Source: Sphingomicrobium sp. XHP0239 (GTDB taxonomy: Bacteria; Pseudomonadota; Alphaproteobacteria; Sphingomonadales; Sphingomonadaceae). Taken from it: a stretch of 64,000 nucleotides of DNA. Where the stretch lies: positions 372,001 through 436,000 of the forward strand of contig NZ_CP154608.1 in the NCBI RefSeq assembly GCF_039555325.1, read 5' to 3'. Each line of letters starts with the position of its first letter. The first letter of the stretch is position 1. The translations under genes and the position numbers were made by a program. Below, piece by piece: positions 28,154-38,263 of the stretch. Below the pieces are notes generated by a model, which saw only the letters and a list, made by a program, of their open reading frames with translations, was not told the origin of the DNA and searched no databases.

Positions 28154-29140
28154 ATGAACCAACTTCCTACCACGATGCGTGGCATCGTCGCGCCCGAGGC
28201 GGGCACGCTGGAAATGGTCGAACGGCCGATGCCCGAACCCGGTCCCGACGAGGTTCTCATCCGTGTCGCCGCCGCGGGGGTGAACCGTCCCGACCTGCTC
28301 CAGGCAAATGGCCACTATCCTCCGCCCGAAGGAGCGAGCGACATCTTGGGTCTCGAATGCGCGGGCGAGGTCGTCGCGGCGGGCGAGGGGGGCGGAGCAT
28401 GGGTAGGGCGCCGCGTCTGCGCGCTGGTTGCGGGCGGCGGCTATGCCGATTATTGCGTCGCCCCCGTGGGAACGTTGCTCCCCGTGCCCGAGGCGCTGAC
28501 GCTGGCAGAGGCGGCGGCGATGCCCGAAACGCTCTTCACCGTCTGGTCCAATCTTTTCGAACGCGGTTTTGCGGCGGAGGGCGACACCGTGCTCGTCCAC
28601 GGGGGGACCAGCGGCATCGGCACGACCGCGATCAAGCTGTGCAACCTTTATGACATCACCATCATCGTGACATGCGGATCAGACGAGAAATGCGCCGCGG
28701 CGGAACGGATCGGCGCCGACCGTGCGATCAATTACAAGACCGAGGATTTCGCCGCCGAGGTGAAGGACATGACCGAAGGGCGCGGGGTGGACGTGGTGCT
28801 CGACATGGTCGGCGGCGACTATATAGCGCGCAATCTCGACTGCCTTGCCGACGAAGGGCGCCATGTGTCGATCGCCTTCCAGAGGGGGGCCGAAGGGACG
28901 CTGCCGATTCCAAAGATCATGCGACGCCGCCTGACGCTGACCGGATCGACGCTGCGCGCGCGATCGGTGCGTTTCAAGACGATGGTCGCCGACGAATTGC
29001 GCAGCACGGCCTGGGGCTTCGTCGAGGGTGGGCGACTGAGACCGGTGATGGACGAGGCGTTTCCCCTCGCCGACGCGGCCGACGCCCATGCGCGGATGCA
29101 GGCGGGCGAACATGTCGGAAAGATCGTCCTCATCCCCTGA
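28154..29140 (+). CDS. NAD(P)H quinone oxidoreductase, zinc-free MDR family
   Basis: 328-aa medium-chain reductase of the quinone oxidoreductase (QOR/PIG3) group. The N-terminal GroES-like fold (VLIRVAAAGVNRPDLLQANG, GLECAGEVVAAG) lacks the catalytic-zinc cysteine pattern of alcohol dehydrogenases. The NADPH site is VHGGTSGIGTTAIKLC (about residue 150). It reduces quinones or enones. Start ATG 28154. Expressed divergently from the DUF1192 gene. Confidence 0.9.
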   Translation: MNQLPTTMRGIVAPEAGTLEMVERPMPEPGPDEVLIRVAAAGVNRPDLLQANGHYPPPEGASDILGLECAGEVVAAGEGGGAWVGRRVCALVAGGGYADYCVAPVGTLLPVPEALTLAEAAAMPETLFTVWSNLFERGFAAEGDTVLVHGGTSGIGTTAIKLCNLYDITIIVTCGSDEKCAAAERIGADRAINYKTEDFAAEVKDMTEGRGVDVVLDMVGGDYIARNLDCLADEGRHVSIAFQRGAEGTLPIPKIMRRRLTLTGSTLRARSVRFKTMVADELRSTAWGFVEGGRLRPVMDEAFPLADAADAHARMQAGEHVGKIVLIP

Positions 29141-29197
29141 AAAAAAGCTGCCGCTTGATCGACGGGGCGCGAGCGCGTAGATCGGGTTCCATATTCC

Positions 29198-29220
29198 GGC
29201 CGCTCCGAAAAGGGGCGGCC
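29198..29220 (+). terminator. Hairpin, possible terminator after the quinone oxidoreductase gene
   Basis: A 9-bp stem (29198-29206 with 29212-29220, one G-T pair) with loop GAAAA. The bases after it are only moderately T-rich, so termination is plausible but not assured; it could also be a 5' leader structure of trcR. Confidence 0.45.
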
Positions 29221-29245
29221 TCACTTGTTTCTACGGGAGCCGAAA

Positions 29246-29953
29246 ATGGCCGAACAACCCAAGCCCCTCATGCCCCATGCGACCGCCAGCTGGCTGGTCG
29301 AGAACACGTCGCTGGGCTTCACACAGATCGCCGAATTCTGCGGGCTGCACATCCTCGAGGTCCAGGCGATCGCCGACGAGACCAGCGCGACCAAGCTGAC
29401 GGGACGCGACCCCGTTCGCGCGGGCGAACTGACGCACGAGGAGATCGAGAAGGGTCAGGCCGACAGCGACCACGTGCTTAAGATGCACAAGGCGCCCGAG
29501 GCGATCACCCGCACCAAGGGCCCGCGCTATACCCCGGTGTCGAAGCGGCAGGACAAGCCCGACGGCATCGCTTGGATCATCAAGAACCATCCCGAGGTGA
29601 GCGACGGCCAGATCGGCAAGCTGATCGGCACGACGCGCACGACGATCAACGCCATCCGCGATCGCTCGCACTGGAACATGTCCAACATTCAGGCCAAGGA
29701 TCCGGTGACGCTTGGCCTGACCACGCAGCGCGAACTCGACGCCGCGGTCGCCAAGGCGCAGAAGGCGGCAGGCACCGAAGCTCCGGCTCCCGATGCGAAC
29801 ATCGACGACGATCGCGCCGCGCTCATCGACGAATTGCGCAAGGAGCGCCAGCAGCAGGCTGCGGATGCCGAGGCCGCGCTGGCGGCGGAAGAAGCGGGCG
29901 ACGACGGCGTCCCCGAGATCGTTCCGGGCATCAAGGACCCGTTCAAGCGTTGA
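29246..29953 (+). CDS. trcR: Cell-cycle transcriptional regulator TrcR (DUF1013)
   Basis: 235 aa. MPHATASWLVENTSLGFTQIAEFCGLH and IADETSATKL are the family's opening; the central VSKRQDKPDGIAWIIKNHPE and the GKLIGTTRTTINAIRDRSHWN segment contain a helix-turn-helix, and the C-terminus is an acidic, Ala-rich helix. TrcR proteins bind DNA or RNA polymerase in Caulobacter and relate to cell-cycle gene expression. Start ATG 29246 behind GGGAG; it opens a run of same-strand genes (xseB, ispA, coaD, cyclophilin, queA). Confidence 0.88.
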   Translation: MAEQPKPLMPHATASWLVENTSLGFTQIAEFCGLHILEVQAIADETSATKLTGRDPVRAGELTHEEIEKGQADSDHVLKMHKAPEAITRTKGPRYTPVSKRQDKPDGIAWIIKNHPEVSDGQIGKLIGTTRTTINAIRDRSHWNMSNIQAKDPVTLGLTTQRELDAAVAKAQKAAGTEAPAPDANIDDDRAALIDELRKERQQQAADAEAALAAEEAGDDGVPEIVPGIKDPFKR

Positions 29954-29984
29954 TGTCTTCCGGCGCAGCATGCAGGACCACGCC

Positions 29985-30239
29985 ATGACCGACCCCGCAC
30001 CCCGTCCCGATATTGCCTCGATGGGTTTCGAGGAGGCGCTGAGCGAACTGGAAACGATCGTCCGCACGCTCGAAGCGGGCGACGAGAAACTCGACAAGTC
30101 GATCGAGCTGTTCCAGCGCGGCGAGGCCTTGAAGGCGCATTGCGAGGCACGGCTGGCGGACGCGCGCGAGCGGATCGAGAAGATCAGCCGCGACTCCGAT
30201 GGAAAGCCGACCGGCACCCAGCCTTTCGATGCAGGCTGA
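29985..30239 (+). CDS. xseB: Exodeoxyribonuclease VII small subunit
   Basis: 84-aa XseB. SMGFEEALSELETIVRTLEAGDEKLDKSIELFQRGEALKAHCEARL is the whole helical-hairpin family signature; XseB binds the XseA catalytic subunit to form the single-strand exonuclease. Start ATG 29985; upstream in-frame codons run inside trcR. The 3' end overlaps the ispA start by 11 nt, the usual alphaproteobacterial xseB-ispA arrangement. Confidence 0.93.
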   Translation: MTDPAPRPDIASMGFEEALSELETIVRTLEAGDEKLDKSIELFQRGEALKAHCEARLADARERIEKISRDSDGKPTGTQPFDAG

Positions 30240-31140
30240 GCGCGTGGTCGCCCCCGACCTGATGGCCGAGGCGCGCGCCGCGGCGAAGGACGTGGACGCG
30301 CTGTTCGCCGCCTTGCTCGCCAGCCCCGGCGACAGCCGCGACCCCCTCTACGAAGCGATGCGCCATGCCGCCATCGACGGTGGAAAGCGCATGCGCCCGC
30401 TGCTGGTGCGGGCGGCGGGACGCTTGTTCAACCTATCCGATGAACGCGTGCTGCGGGTCGGCGCAGCGATCGAGGCGATCCACGTCTATTCGCTGATCCA
30501 CGATGACCTGCCCTGCATGGACGACGATGACCTTCGCCGCGGCAAGCCGACGTTGCACAAGGCCTATGACGAGGCGATCGCGGTGCTGGCGGGGGACAGC
30601 CTTCATGACCTCGCCTTCGCGCTGCTCGCGCACGAGGCCACGCATCCCGAGGCGCAGGTTCGCGTCGATCTCATCGCCGAACTGGCAAAGGCCGCGGGGC
30701 CGGACGGAATGGCGGGCGGACAGGTCATGGACCTTGAAGCCGAGAAAGCCGAACCGCTCGACCTCGATTCGATCACCCGGCTCCAGCAACTGAAGACCGG
30801 CGCGCTGATTGAATATGCGGTCGAAGCAGCCTGCATCCTCGGCCAGGTCGGGGAGGGGCTGCGCATTCCGTATCGCGGCTATGCCCGCAACGTCGGCCTC
30901 GCCTTCCAGATCGCCGACGACCTGCTCGACGTCGATGGCGACGAAACCAAGGCGGGCAAGCGTCTCAAGAAAGACGAGGATGCGGGCAAGGCCACGTTCG
31001 TCTCGCTAATGGGCGAACAGCGCGCCCGCGAACAGGCGGCGATGCTGGTCGAACAGGCCAACGAGCATCTCGCCCATCATGGCGGGGAAGCCGACCTTCT
31101 CCGCGCGATCGCCCGCTATTCGATCGAAAGGGATCGCTAA
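30229..31140 (+). CDS. ispA: Farnesyl/geranyl diphosphate synthase (polyprenyl synthetase)
   Basis: 303 aa. The two aspartate-rich metal sites are DDLPCMDDDD (about residue 97) and QIADDLLDVDGD (about residue 225); GGKRMRPLLVRAAG and LHKAYDEA are also family-typical. The small residues just before the first Asp motif fit a C15 product. It joins IPP to DMAPP and GPP for quinone, carotenoid and undecaprenyl synthesis. ATG 30229 starts within xseB; dxs, often the next gene, is not here. Confidence 0.92.
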   Translation: MQAERVVAPDLMAEARAAAKDVDALFAALLASPGDSRDPLYEAMRHAAIDGGKRMRPLLVRAAGRLFNLSDERVLRVGAAIEAIHVYSLIHDDLPCMDDDDLRRGKPTLHKAYDEAIAVLAGDSLHDLAFALLAHEATHPEAQVRVDLIAELAKAAGPDGMAGGQVMDLEAEKAEPLDLDSITRLQQLKTGALIEYAVEAACILGQVGEGLRIPYRGYARNVGLAFQIADDLLDVDGDETKAGKRLKKDEDAGKATFVSLMGEQRAREQAAMLVEQANEHLAHHGGEADLLRAIARYSIERDR

Positions 31141-31143
31141 ACC

Positions 31144-31641
31144 ATGACCCAGCGCATCGGTCTTTACCCCGGCACCTTCGACCCCATCACGCTGGGGCAT
31201 CTCGACATCATCCGCCGTGCTGCGCGGCTGGTCGACAAGCTGGTGATCGGGGTGACGACCAATCCGTCCAAGTCGCCGATGTTCGATCTCGACGAACGGA
31301 TGGCGATGGTCGAGGCGGAGACGAGCGATATCGAGGGCGTGATCGAGGTCGTGAGCTTCAATGCGCTGCTGATGCATTTCGCGCGCGAGGTGGGGGCGAA
31401 TGTGGTCGTTCGAGGTCTGCGCGCGGTCGCCGATTTCGAATATGAGTATCAGATGGCGGGGATGAACCAGCAGATCGACGATGATATCGAGACCGTCTTC
31501 CTGATGGCCGATGTGTCGCTGCAGCCGATCGCCTCGCGGCTGGTCAAGGAGATCGCCCGTTACGACGGCCCCATCGACAAGTTCGTCACGCCCGCCGTCG
31601 CCGACGCCGTGGCGGTGAAGGTGGAGGCAGAGCATCGCTGA
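31144..31641 (+). CDS. coaD: Pantetheine-phosphate adenylyltransferase
   Basis: 165 aa nucleotidyltransferase. LYPGTFDPITLGHLDIIRRAARL holds the TxGH motif for ATP, and the C-terminal ISSRLVKEIA-like SRLVKEIARYDG block is present. It converts 4'-phosphopantetheine to dephospho-CoA. ATG 31144 lies three bases after ispA. Confidence 0.95.
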   Translation: MTQRIGLYPGTFDPITLGHLDIIRRAARLVDKLVIGVTTNPSKSPMFDLDERMAMVEAETSDIEGVIEVVSFNALLMHFAREVGANVVVRGLRAVADFEYEYQMAGMNQQIDDDIETVFLMADVSLQPIASRLVKEIARYDGPIDKFVTPAVADAVAVKVEAEHR

Positions 31642-31723
31642 GCCAGCCCGCGTTCAGCAAATGCTTGGCAACAAGCGCACCAACCCGCTAGAGACGGGGC
31701 CGACCGGTCAAATGAGGATCAAC

Positions 31724-32416
31724 ATGTTCAAAAGTTTCGGGAAAACCCTGTTCGCCGCCGTGGCGCTGACGCTCGTCGCCACGCCTGCCGCCGCGCAGGA
31801 TCGCGGCAAGTATCGTTCGGCTATGCCGAGCCTTACCCATGCGGTCGTCCCGCCGGAGATTGCCAACGACCCCGCCAATCGCGTGACGATGACGCTCGAC
31901 AACGGTGGGATCGTGGAAATCCAGCTTCGCCCCGACGCCGCGCCGCTGCACGTCCACCGCGTCCAGACTTTGGTGGCCTCGGGCTTCTACGACGGTCTTA
32001 CCTTTCACCGCGTGATCCCGGGCTTCATGGCTCAGGGCGGCGATCCGACGGGTACCGGAGCAGGCAACAGCCAGCTTCCCGATTTGCCGGCCGAATTCAA
32101 TCGCCTGCCGCATCTGCGCGGCGCGTTCGCGATGGCGCGCGAGGGTGCGCCCGAGAATGCGACCGAGGAACAGAAAACCGCGGCCGAGAATACGGCTAAC
32201 AGCCAGTTCTACATCATGTTCGCTCCGCGCTTCGGTATCGACGGGGAATATACCGTTCTGGGCCGCGTCGTCCGCGGGATGAATACGGTCGACACGGTTG
32301 CGGTCGGCGAGCCGCCGGAAAATCCGACTCGGATCGTCAGCGCGCGCCTCGGCGGCCCGGTCCCCGCGGCGCCGATGGCGACCGACGCGATCACGGAAGC
32401 CAGCCGGCAGGACTGA
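31724..32416 (+). CDS. Exported cyclophilin-type peptidyl-prolyl isomerase
   Basis: 230 aa. A signal peptide ([23 protein letters not shown]) targets the periplasm. The cyclophilin domain shows [24 protein letters not shown], with the catalytic Arg, and a later [11 protein letters not shown]. The start is ATG 31724 behind AGGAT (ATG 31712 would add four residues). Its TGA overlaps the queA ATG. An insertion [18 protein letters not shown] sits in the middle, a usual variation. Confidence 0.9.
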   Translation: MFKSFGKTLFAAVALTLVATPAAAQDRGKYRSAMPSLTHAVVPPEIANDPANRVTMTLDNGGIVEIQLRPDAAPLHVHRVQTLVASGFYDGLTFHRVIPGFMAQGGDPTGTGAGNSQLPDLPAEFNRLPHLRGAFAMAREGAPENATEEQKTAAENTANSQFYIMFAPRFGIDGEYTVLGRVVRGMNTVDTVAVGEPPENPTRIVSARLGGPVPAAPMATDAITEASRQD

Positions 32417-33447
32417 TGAAGGTCGACGCGTTCGACTTCGATCTTCCCCAGGACCGTATCGCGCTTCGTCCCGTCCGCCCGCGGGACGCGGCGCGCATGC
32501 TGCTGGTCGATGGCGATGACATCGCCGACCGGCAGGTCCTCGACCTTCCCGATCTTCTCGATCCCGCCGATTGCCTCGTCTTCAACGACACCAAGGTCAT
32601 TCCCGCCCAGCTCGAGGGGCGGCGGGGCGAGGCGAAGATCGGCGCGACGCTTCACAAGCGAGAGGGACCGCGCGACTGGCGTGCCTTCGTGCGCAATGCC
32701 AAGCGAGTTCGCGAAGGCGACCGGATCGATTTCGCCGCGGATGTCACTGCCATCGCAGGCGAACGCGGCGCGGACGGAAGCATTCTCCTGTCGTTCGAAG
32801 GCACGGATCCCGTCGAACTGTTGCTGACTCGCGCCGGCACTATGCCGCTGCCGCCCTACATCGCGTCGAAGCGCGCGATCGACGAAGCCGACGCGGACGA
32901 TTACCAAACGATGTTCGCGCGCGAGGAAGGCGCGGTCGCGGCCCCCACCGCCTCTTTGCACTTTACCGATCGGCTGATCGAGGCGATCGATGCGAGAGGC
33001 ATCGCGCGCGAGACGCTGACGCTGCACGTCGGTGCGGGCACCTTTCTACCCGTGAAGGCCGACGATATAGCGGATCATCGAATGCATGCGGAATGGGGAC
33101 GGATCGACGCCGATACGGCCGAGCGTCTGAATGCCGTCCGCGCGAACGGGGGGCGTCTGATCGCGGTCGGGACGACGGCGCTGCGTCTGCTCGAGAGTGC
33201 GGCAGACGAAGACGGCGTCATTCATCCCTTCGCCGCCGACACCGACATCTTCATCACTCCCGGTTATCGCTTTCGCGCGGTCGGGGGGCTGATGACAAAT
33301 TTTCACCTGCCGCGCTCGACACTCTTCATGCTGGTCAGCGCACTGATGGGGCTGCCGCAAATGAAAGCCGCCTACGATCATGCGATCGCAGGCGGCTATC
33401 GTTTCTACAGCTACGGCGACAGCAGCTTGCTCCTGCCGCCGCGCTAG
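32416..33447 (+). CDS. queA: tRNA preQ1(34) S-adenosylmethionine ribosyltransferase-isomerase
   Basis: 343 aa. [24 protein letters not shown] is the QueA N-terminus, and [46 protein letters not shown] and [24 protein letters not shown] are highly conserved blocks. It transfers the ribosyl part of SAM to preQ1 in tRNA, making epoxyqueuosine. tgt, which inserts preQ1, is 1.5 kb downstream; between them lie a LysM gene and a DUF481-like gene. Confidence 0.97.
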   Translation: MKVDAFDFDLPQDRIALRPVRPRDAARMLLVDGDDIADRQVLDLPDLLDPADCLVFNDTKVIPAQLEGRRGEAKIGATLHKREGPRDWRAFVRNAKRVREGDRIDFAADVTAIAGERGADGSILLSFEGTDPVELLLTRAGTMPLPPYIASKRAIDEADADDYQTMFAREEGAVAAPTASLHFTDRLIEAIDARGIARETLTLHVGAGTFLPVKADDIADHRMHAEWGRIDADTAERLNAVRANGGRLIAVGTTALRLLESAADEDGVIHPFAADTDIFITPGYRFRAVGGLMTNFHLPRSTLFMLVSALMGLPQMKAAYDHAIAGGYRFYSYGDSSLLLPPR

Positions 33448-33454
33448 AAGGGCG

Positions 33455-33892
33455 TTACTGCGGAATGCGGAGAACCTGGCCGGGATAGATCTTGTCGGGA
33501 CTTTCCAGCATCGGCTGGTTGGCCTCGAAGATACGGTTGTAGGCATTGGCGTCGCCATAATGCTCCTTGGCGATGCCCGACAATGTGTCGCCGCTTTCGA
33601 CCGTGTGCCATTTGGCCGCATTGCCCGGGCGGTCGGTGGCAAGGTCGTCGTCCTCGACGCTGTCGATATGCTTGGTGTTGCCGGCGATGGCGAGCAGCTT
33701 CTCCTTGGTTTCCTGATCGGGAACCTTGCCGGAAATCTTCACCTTGCCGCCGTCGACGCGCACCTTGATGTCGCCTTCGAGGCCCATGCGGTCGATTTCG
33801 GCGCGAATGCGCTCGGCCTTCTCTTCCGCCGCGCTGTCCTCGCGGAAAAGCTCCTTGCCCTTGTCCTTCTTGAAAATGTCGAAAAGTCCCAT
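33455..33892 (-). CDS. BON and LysM domain protein (Kbp/YgaU type)
   Basis: 145 aa. MGLFDIFKKDKGKELF, a BON domain (DIKVRVDGGKVKISGKVPDQE) and a C-terminal LysM domain (HTVESGDTLSGIAKEHYGD, ending KIYPGQVLRIPQ) match E. coli Kbp/YgaU, a cytoplasmic potassium-sensing protein. No signal peptide is seen. Convergent with queA, stops 7 bases apart, and divergent from the DUF481-like gene. Confidence 0.9.
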   Translation of the reverse strand: MGLFDIFKKDKGKELFREDSAAEEKAERIRAEIDRMGLEGDIKVRVDGGKVKISGKVPDQETKEKLLAIAGNTKHIDSVEDDDLATDRPGNAAKWHTVESGDTLSGIAKEHYGDANAYNRIFEANQPMLESPDKIYPGQVLRIPQ

Positions 33893-33999
33893 TGCACGTC
33901 TCCTTATCGATGGTTGTTGCGCGAAGAACGGACGGTCGAAGGCCCCCGTTCCGCCAGGCCCCGTTTGCGGCTATGGGGCCGGCGAGAAGGGGAAACACC

Positions 34000-34905
34000 A
34001 TGATGACGACGATGATCGCCGCCGCGCTGGCGGCTGCCCAGCCCGCCGAGCTGCCTGAGGGGATTGCCGATCTCATCGAACAGGCCGGGGAAACGGGCGA
34101 TGCCGCGGCCCTCGACACGGTGATGGGACTGGCCCGCGCATCCTATCCCGATCGTCTCGACCGGCTGTCGGTTCTGGAAACGAGTGCCCGCGCGCGACTG
34201 GCCGAGCGCGCGGAAGCCCAGGCGGCGGCGGAGCGGGAAGCGCTGCGGGAGGCATCGTTCGTCGAGAACTGGGCCGGGCGTGGCGAGTTGGGGGGCTTCT
34301 ACGCCACCGGATCCAGCGAGGAAGCCGGCGTGTCGGCGGGTGTCAAACTGGTGCGCGAAGGCATCGACTGGCGGCACAACTTCAACGCGCACGTCGACTA
34401 TCGCGAAAGCGCGGGATCGACGACGCGCGAGCAGTTTCTCGCAGGATACGAACCCAATTACGAGATCAACGAGCGACTGTTCGCCTACGGCCTGGTGCAG
34501 GGAGAGCGCGATCGCTTTCAGGGGATCGACAGCCGCCTGTCGCTATCGGCCGGGGCGGGCTATCGGATCTTCGATGCCGATGATCGGTCGCTGTCGATCA
34601 AGGGCGGCCCCGCCTATCGCCGCACGAACCGCATCGGCGCGCCGGGCGACGAGCAGATCGCTGCTCTCGCCGCACTGACGGGAAACTGGCAGATCAGCGA
34701 CACCTTCGGGATCACTCAGGATGCCGACGCCTATTTCGCGGAGGGCAACTCGACCTTCCGTTCGGAAACGGGGTTAGAGGCCGACCTCGGGGGCAATTTG
34801 CTCGCTCGCGTGGCCTTTCGGATCGATCATGAAACGTCGCCGCCGATCGGCGCGGAAGCGACCGATACGCTCACCCGCATCACGCTCGTCTATGATTTCG
34901 AATAG
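34000..34905 (+). CDS. DUF481-like outer-membrane beta-barrel protein
   Basis: 301 aa from ATG 34000 behind GAGAAGGGG. A short hydrophobic start (MTTMIAAALAAAQPAEL) looks like a signal peptide. A helical, Ala-rich stretch (about 20-85) precedes strands of a DUF481 barrel: GRGELGGFYATGSSEEAGVSAGVKLVREGIDWRHNF, LSAGAGYRIFD and a final aromatic LTRITLVYDFE. Such proteins (YdiY-like) are salt-induced outer-membrane proteins of unknown role. Confidence 0.8.
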   Translation: MMTTMIAAALAAAQPAELPEGIADLIEQAGETGDAAALDTVMGLARASYPDRLDRLSVLETSARARLAERAEAQAAAEREALREASFVENWAGRGELGGFYATGSSEEAGVSAGVKLVREGIDWRHNFNAHVDYRESAGSTTREQFLAGYEPNYEINERLFAYGLVQGERDRFQGIDSRLSLSAGAGYRIFDADDRSLSIKGGPAYRRTNRIGAPGDEQIAALAALTGNWQISDTFGITQDADAYFAEGNSTFRSETGLEADLGGNLLARVAFRIDHETSPPIGAEATDTLTRITLVYDFE

Positions 34906-34926
34906 GTCCGCGCTAACCGCTCGCCC

Positions 34927-36051
34927 ATGACACGGTTCGAATTCCAGGTTTCCGCGACCGACGGCAAGGCGCGGCACGGCCAGATCGCCATGCAGCGGGG
35001 GACGATTCAGACCCCCGCCTTCATGCCCGTCGGCACGGCCGCCACCGTCAAGGCAATGCGTCCGGGCGAAGTCGCGGCGACCGGTGCCGATATCCTGCTC
35101 GGCAATACCTATCACCTGATGCTGCGCCCCGGTGCAGAGCGGGTCGCTCGGCTCGGCGGGCTGCACGACTTCATGGGATGGGACAAACCGATCCTCACCG
35201 ACAGCGGCGGCTATCAGGTGATGAGCCTATCGGACCTGTCGAAGGTCACTGATGAAGGCGTGACGTTCAAGAGCCATCTCGACGGCTCGCGGCACCTGCT
35301 GACGCCGGAACGCTCGATCGAAGTGCAGCGGTTGCTCGACAGCGACATCATCATGCAGTTCGACGAGCTCGTCCGTCCCGACGTCGGTGCCGACAAGCAG
35401 CGCGAGGCGATGGACCGCTCGATCGCCTGGGCCAGACGCAGTCGCGACGAGTTCGATCGCGGCGGCGAACATGCCACCCGCGCGGCGATCTTCGGTATCC
35501 AGCAGGGTGTTCTCGACGAGACGCTGCGCCGCGAGAGCGCAGATGCGCTGATCGATATCGGGTTCGATGGCTATGCAGTGGGCGGGCTTGCGGTGGGCGA
35601 GGGGCAGGAAGCGATGCTGGCCTGCCTGGATTTCGCGCCTGACCAGCTGCCTACCGACAAACCGCGCTATCTCATGGGTGTCGGGAAGCCCGACGACCTG
35701 ATCGAGGCGGTTCGGCGGGGGATCGACATGTTCGATTGCGTGCTGCCGTCACGATCGGGCCGCACCGGTCAGGCCTTCACCCGCGACGGGCCGATCAACA
35801 TCCGAAACGCGAAGTTCGCGGAAGACCAGGCGCCCATCGACGCGGACTGCGGCTGTCCCACCTGCGCCGGCTTCAGCCGCGCCTACGTCCATCATCTCGT
35901 GCGTTCGGGCGAGATCCTCGGCGCGATGCTCATGACGGGGCACAATCTGCACTTCTATCAGGACTGGATGCGCGCCATGCGCGAGGCCATCGCCGAACAG
36001 CGGTTCGACGCTCACGCCGCTGCGGCACTCGACCGCTATCGGGGCAGCTAG
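34927..36051 (+). CDS. tgt: tRNA-guanine (queuine) transglycosylase
   Basis: 374 aa. [25 protein letters not shown] (nucleophile region), the catalytic [12 protein letters not shown] and [22 protein letters not shown] are Tgt hallmarks. Zinc cysteines appear in [20 protein letters not shown] with the later His. It exchanges guanine 34 for preQ1 in GUN-anticodon tRNAs, one step ahead of QueA. Start ATG 34927; the TAG stop overlaps that of the convergent helicase. Confidence 0.97.
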   Translation: MTRFEFQVSATDGKARHGQIAMQRGTIQTPAFMPVGTAATVKAMRPGEVAATGADILLGNTYHLMLRPGAERVARLGGLHDFMGWDKPILTDSGGYQVMSLSDLSKVTDEGVTFKSHLDGSRHLLTPERSIEVQRLLDSDIIMQFDELVRPDVGADKQREAMDRSIAWARRSRDEFDRGGEHATRAAIFGIQQGVLDETLRRESADALIDIGFDGYAVGGLAVGEGQEAMLACLDFAPDQLPTDKPRYLMGVGKPDDLIEAVRRGIDMFDCVLPSRSGRTGQAFTRDGPINIRNAKFAEDQAPIDADCGCPTCAGFSRAYVHHLVRSGEILGAMLMTGHNLHFYQDWMRAMREAIAEQRFDAHAAAALDRYRGS

Positions 36052-37496
36052 CCGATCTTATTCTGAAGAAAGTCGGGAAGCGGACCGTTCCAATCGGAAT
36101 TGTAGGTCGGCACGACGCTGGGCGCGGTGGAGGACGAACTGTCCTCTTCCGGCTCGCTCGGAGCAGGCTTGTCGGCGGATTTGCGCGCGGGCTTGCGATC
36201 CGAGGCAGGTTTACGCTCGGTGTCCCGCTTGGCCTTGCGGTCGGTCTTCTTGCCGTCCTTCTGACCCTTTTCGTCCTTCGTATCGTCATCGGCCGCCTTC
36301 TTCGGGCGGCGAGCCGGCTTCTTCGCGGGAGCTTCGTCCTCGCTCTCGTCGACGGCATCCTGTTTCGGCACCGGGACCTTTTCGTCCTCTCCGATACGAC
36401 GGATCTTCTGCTTCGTGAGCTTCTCGATATTATCGATATTCTCTTCGTCCGCCCGGGTTACCAGCGTGTAGGCGGTGCCCGTCGCACCGGCACGACCGGT
36501 ACGGCCGATCCGATGGACGTAATCGTCGGGATGGAACGGGGCATCGAAGTTGATGACCGTGGACACGCCCTTGATGTCGAGGCCGCGGGCGGCGACGTCG
36601 CTCGCGACCAGAATGTTGATCTCGCCCGCCCGGAAACGGTCGAGTTCGGCGATGCGGTTGGACTGGTCCATGTCGCCGTGGATTTCGCCGACCCGGAGCC
36701 GCCCGCGCCGAAGACTGGTCGCCAGTTCGCGCACCGTGGTCTTGCGATTGCAGAAGACGATCGCCGTTTCGACCTCGTCCTGGCGCAGGATGTCGCGCAA
36801 CTTGTCGCGCTTTTTCGCAGAGGCCACAGGAACGAGGATCTGCTCGATATTCTCGTTGGTACTGGCGGCACGTGCCACCTCGATTGTCTTGGGATCGCTG
36901 AGAAACTTGTCCGCGAGCTTCTTGATCGGCGGCGGCATGGTCGCGCTGAACAGGAGCGTCTGACGATTCTTCGGTAGCTTGGAACAGATGCTCTCGATAT
37001 CGGGAATGAACCCCATGTCGAGCATGCGGTCCGCTTCGTCGATGACGAGCAGGTCGCAACCGGTCAGCAGAATCTTGCCGCGTTCGAACAGGTCGAGCAG
37101 GCGGCCCGGTGTCGCGATGAGCACGTCGACCCCGCCATCCAGCGCCTTGATCTGATCGCCCATCTGCACGCCGCCGATCAGCAGCACCATCGAGAGCTTG
37201 TGATACTTGCCGTACTTGTCGAAATTCTCGCTGACCTGCTGCGCAAGTTCGCGCGTCGGGGCGAGAATGAGGCTACGGGGCATGCGGGCGCGGCTGCGTC
37301 CCTGCGCCAGCACGTCGATCATCGGCAGCACGAAGCTGGCGGTCTTGCCCGTTCCTGTCTGAGCGATGCCGATGAGGTCCTTGCCCATCAATACCGGCGG
37401 AATGGTCCCCTTCTGGATCGGAGTCGGCTCTGTATAGCCAGAATCGTCGATCGCTTTCAGGAGTTCATCGGAGAGGCCGAGTTCGGCAAAACCCAT
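36048..37496 (-). CDS. DEAD-box ATP-dependent RNA helicase
   Basis: 482 aa. Motifs: Q motif ([15 protein letters not shown]), [38 protein letters not shown], and [10 protein letters not shown] in the second domain. A long charged C-terminal tail after about residue 375 is rich in Lys/Asp/Ala ([20 protein letters not shown]) and ends with a short aromatic FLQNKIG piece. RhlE-like helicases with such tails act in rRNA maturation and RNA decay. The tail is a low-complexity RNA-binding element. Stop overlaps tgt. Confidence 0.93.
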   Translation of the reverse strand: MGFAELGLSDELLKAIDDSGYTEPTPIQKGTIPPVLMGKDLIGIAQTGTGKTASFVLPMIDVLAQGRSRARMPRSLILAPTRELAQQVSENFDKYGKYHKLSMVLLIGGVQMGDQIKALDGGVDVLIATPGRLLDLFERGKILLTGCDLLVIDEADRMLDMGFIPDIESICSKLPKNRQTLLFSATMPPPIKKLADKFLSDPKTIEVARAASTNENIEQILVPVASAKKRDKLRDILRQDEVETAIVFCNRKTTVRELATSLRRGRLRVGEIHGDMDQSNRIAELDRFRAGEINILVASDVAARGLDIKGVSTVINFDAPFHPDDYVHRIGRTGRAGATGTAYTLVTRADEENIDNIEKLTKQKIRRIGEDEKVPVPKQDAVDESEDEAPAKKPARRPKKAADDDTKDEKGQKDGKKTDRKAKRDTERKPASDRKPARKSADKPAPSEPEEDSSSSTAPSVVPTYNSDWNGPLPDFLQNKIG

Positions 37497-37597
37497 TCAT
37501 TCGTTCCGGTTCGTCGGGAGGGAAGGGAAAGGCGCACGTCCATCGCGCACGATACGTGGCGACCCACTGCCCGCTATCCCGGGCAAGGTCAAGGAAT

Positions 37598-38062
37598 CTA
37601 GCGTTGCGCCGGGACGGGGCGCAACTGCTGGAAAGTCTCGATCCGGCAGGACGAGCCCATGCGGGTCCGGATCGCGTCGCGCCGGGCGCACAGGCGTTCG
37701 TCGTCCGGATGGACGTAGAAACCGCCGTAGAAGTCGAGGCTGGGGCAGTCGCGGTCCGTCGTCATCCGCATCATGCCCTTGTCGCGCATCAGGAAGTCGA
37801 TCGAGCGGCTGCCCGCAATCCGTGCGCCGACGATGTCCTCGCTGTCGAGGCATCGCGGTCCATCCTCGAGCGTGAAACGCGTGGTCCCCGCCCGGCGCGG
37901 CCGCACGGGAATGCGAATGACGAGCTGGTTGCGGATGATGACCCGGCGTACCCTAGCGTCGGCCTGCTGCGGCGCGACGCTATTGTCGCTCGCCAACCCT
38001 TGGGCGTTGGCAAGCGCGATGAGCGGGGCGATGCTGAGGCCCAGAAGGATCAAGACGCACAT
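37598..38062 (-). CDS. Exported protein of unknown function
   Basis: 154 aa with a signal peptide (MCVLILLGLSIAPLIALANA). The mature part has strands VRRVIIRNQLVIRIPVRP and RFTLEDGPRCLDSEDIVGARI and four cysteines (about 89-136: RCLD, DCPSLDFYGGFYVHPDDERLC, GSSC), possibly two disulfides. No family recognised. It shares the strand with the helicase, whose ATG is 101 bases before. Confidence 0.62.
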   Translation of the reverse strand: MCVLILLGLSIAPLIALANAQGLASDNSVAPQQADARVRRVIIRNQLVIRIPVRPRRAGTTRFTLEDGPRCLDSEDIVGARIAGSRSIDFLMRDKGMMRMTTDRDCPSLDFYGGFYVHPDDERLCARRDAIRTRMGSSCRIETFQQLRPVPAQR

Positions 38063-38263
38063 TCCATGATGACTGGCCGACTGACATGGCGGCCTTGAAC
38101 CGCAAATGAATTTATCGGGCTGCGCGTGGGCGGAGCAGGGAACGCTTGAATGTCTCCGGACGCTTGAGTAATGGCGGGCCTTCGCTTTCCCGGTCGGAGG
38201 TTTCCGGTGCGATTTTCGACGCGCCGCCCCCTCGACCTATCAACACCTTAGGAGACGATTTCA

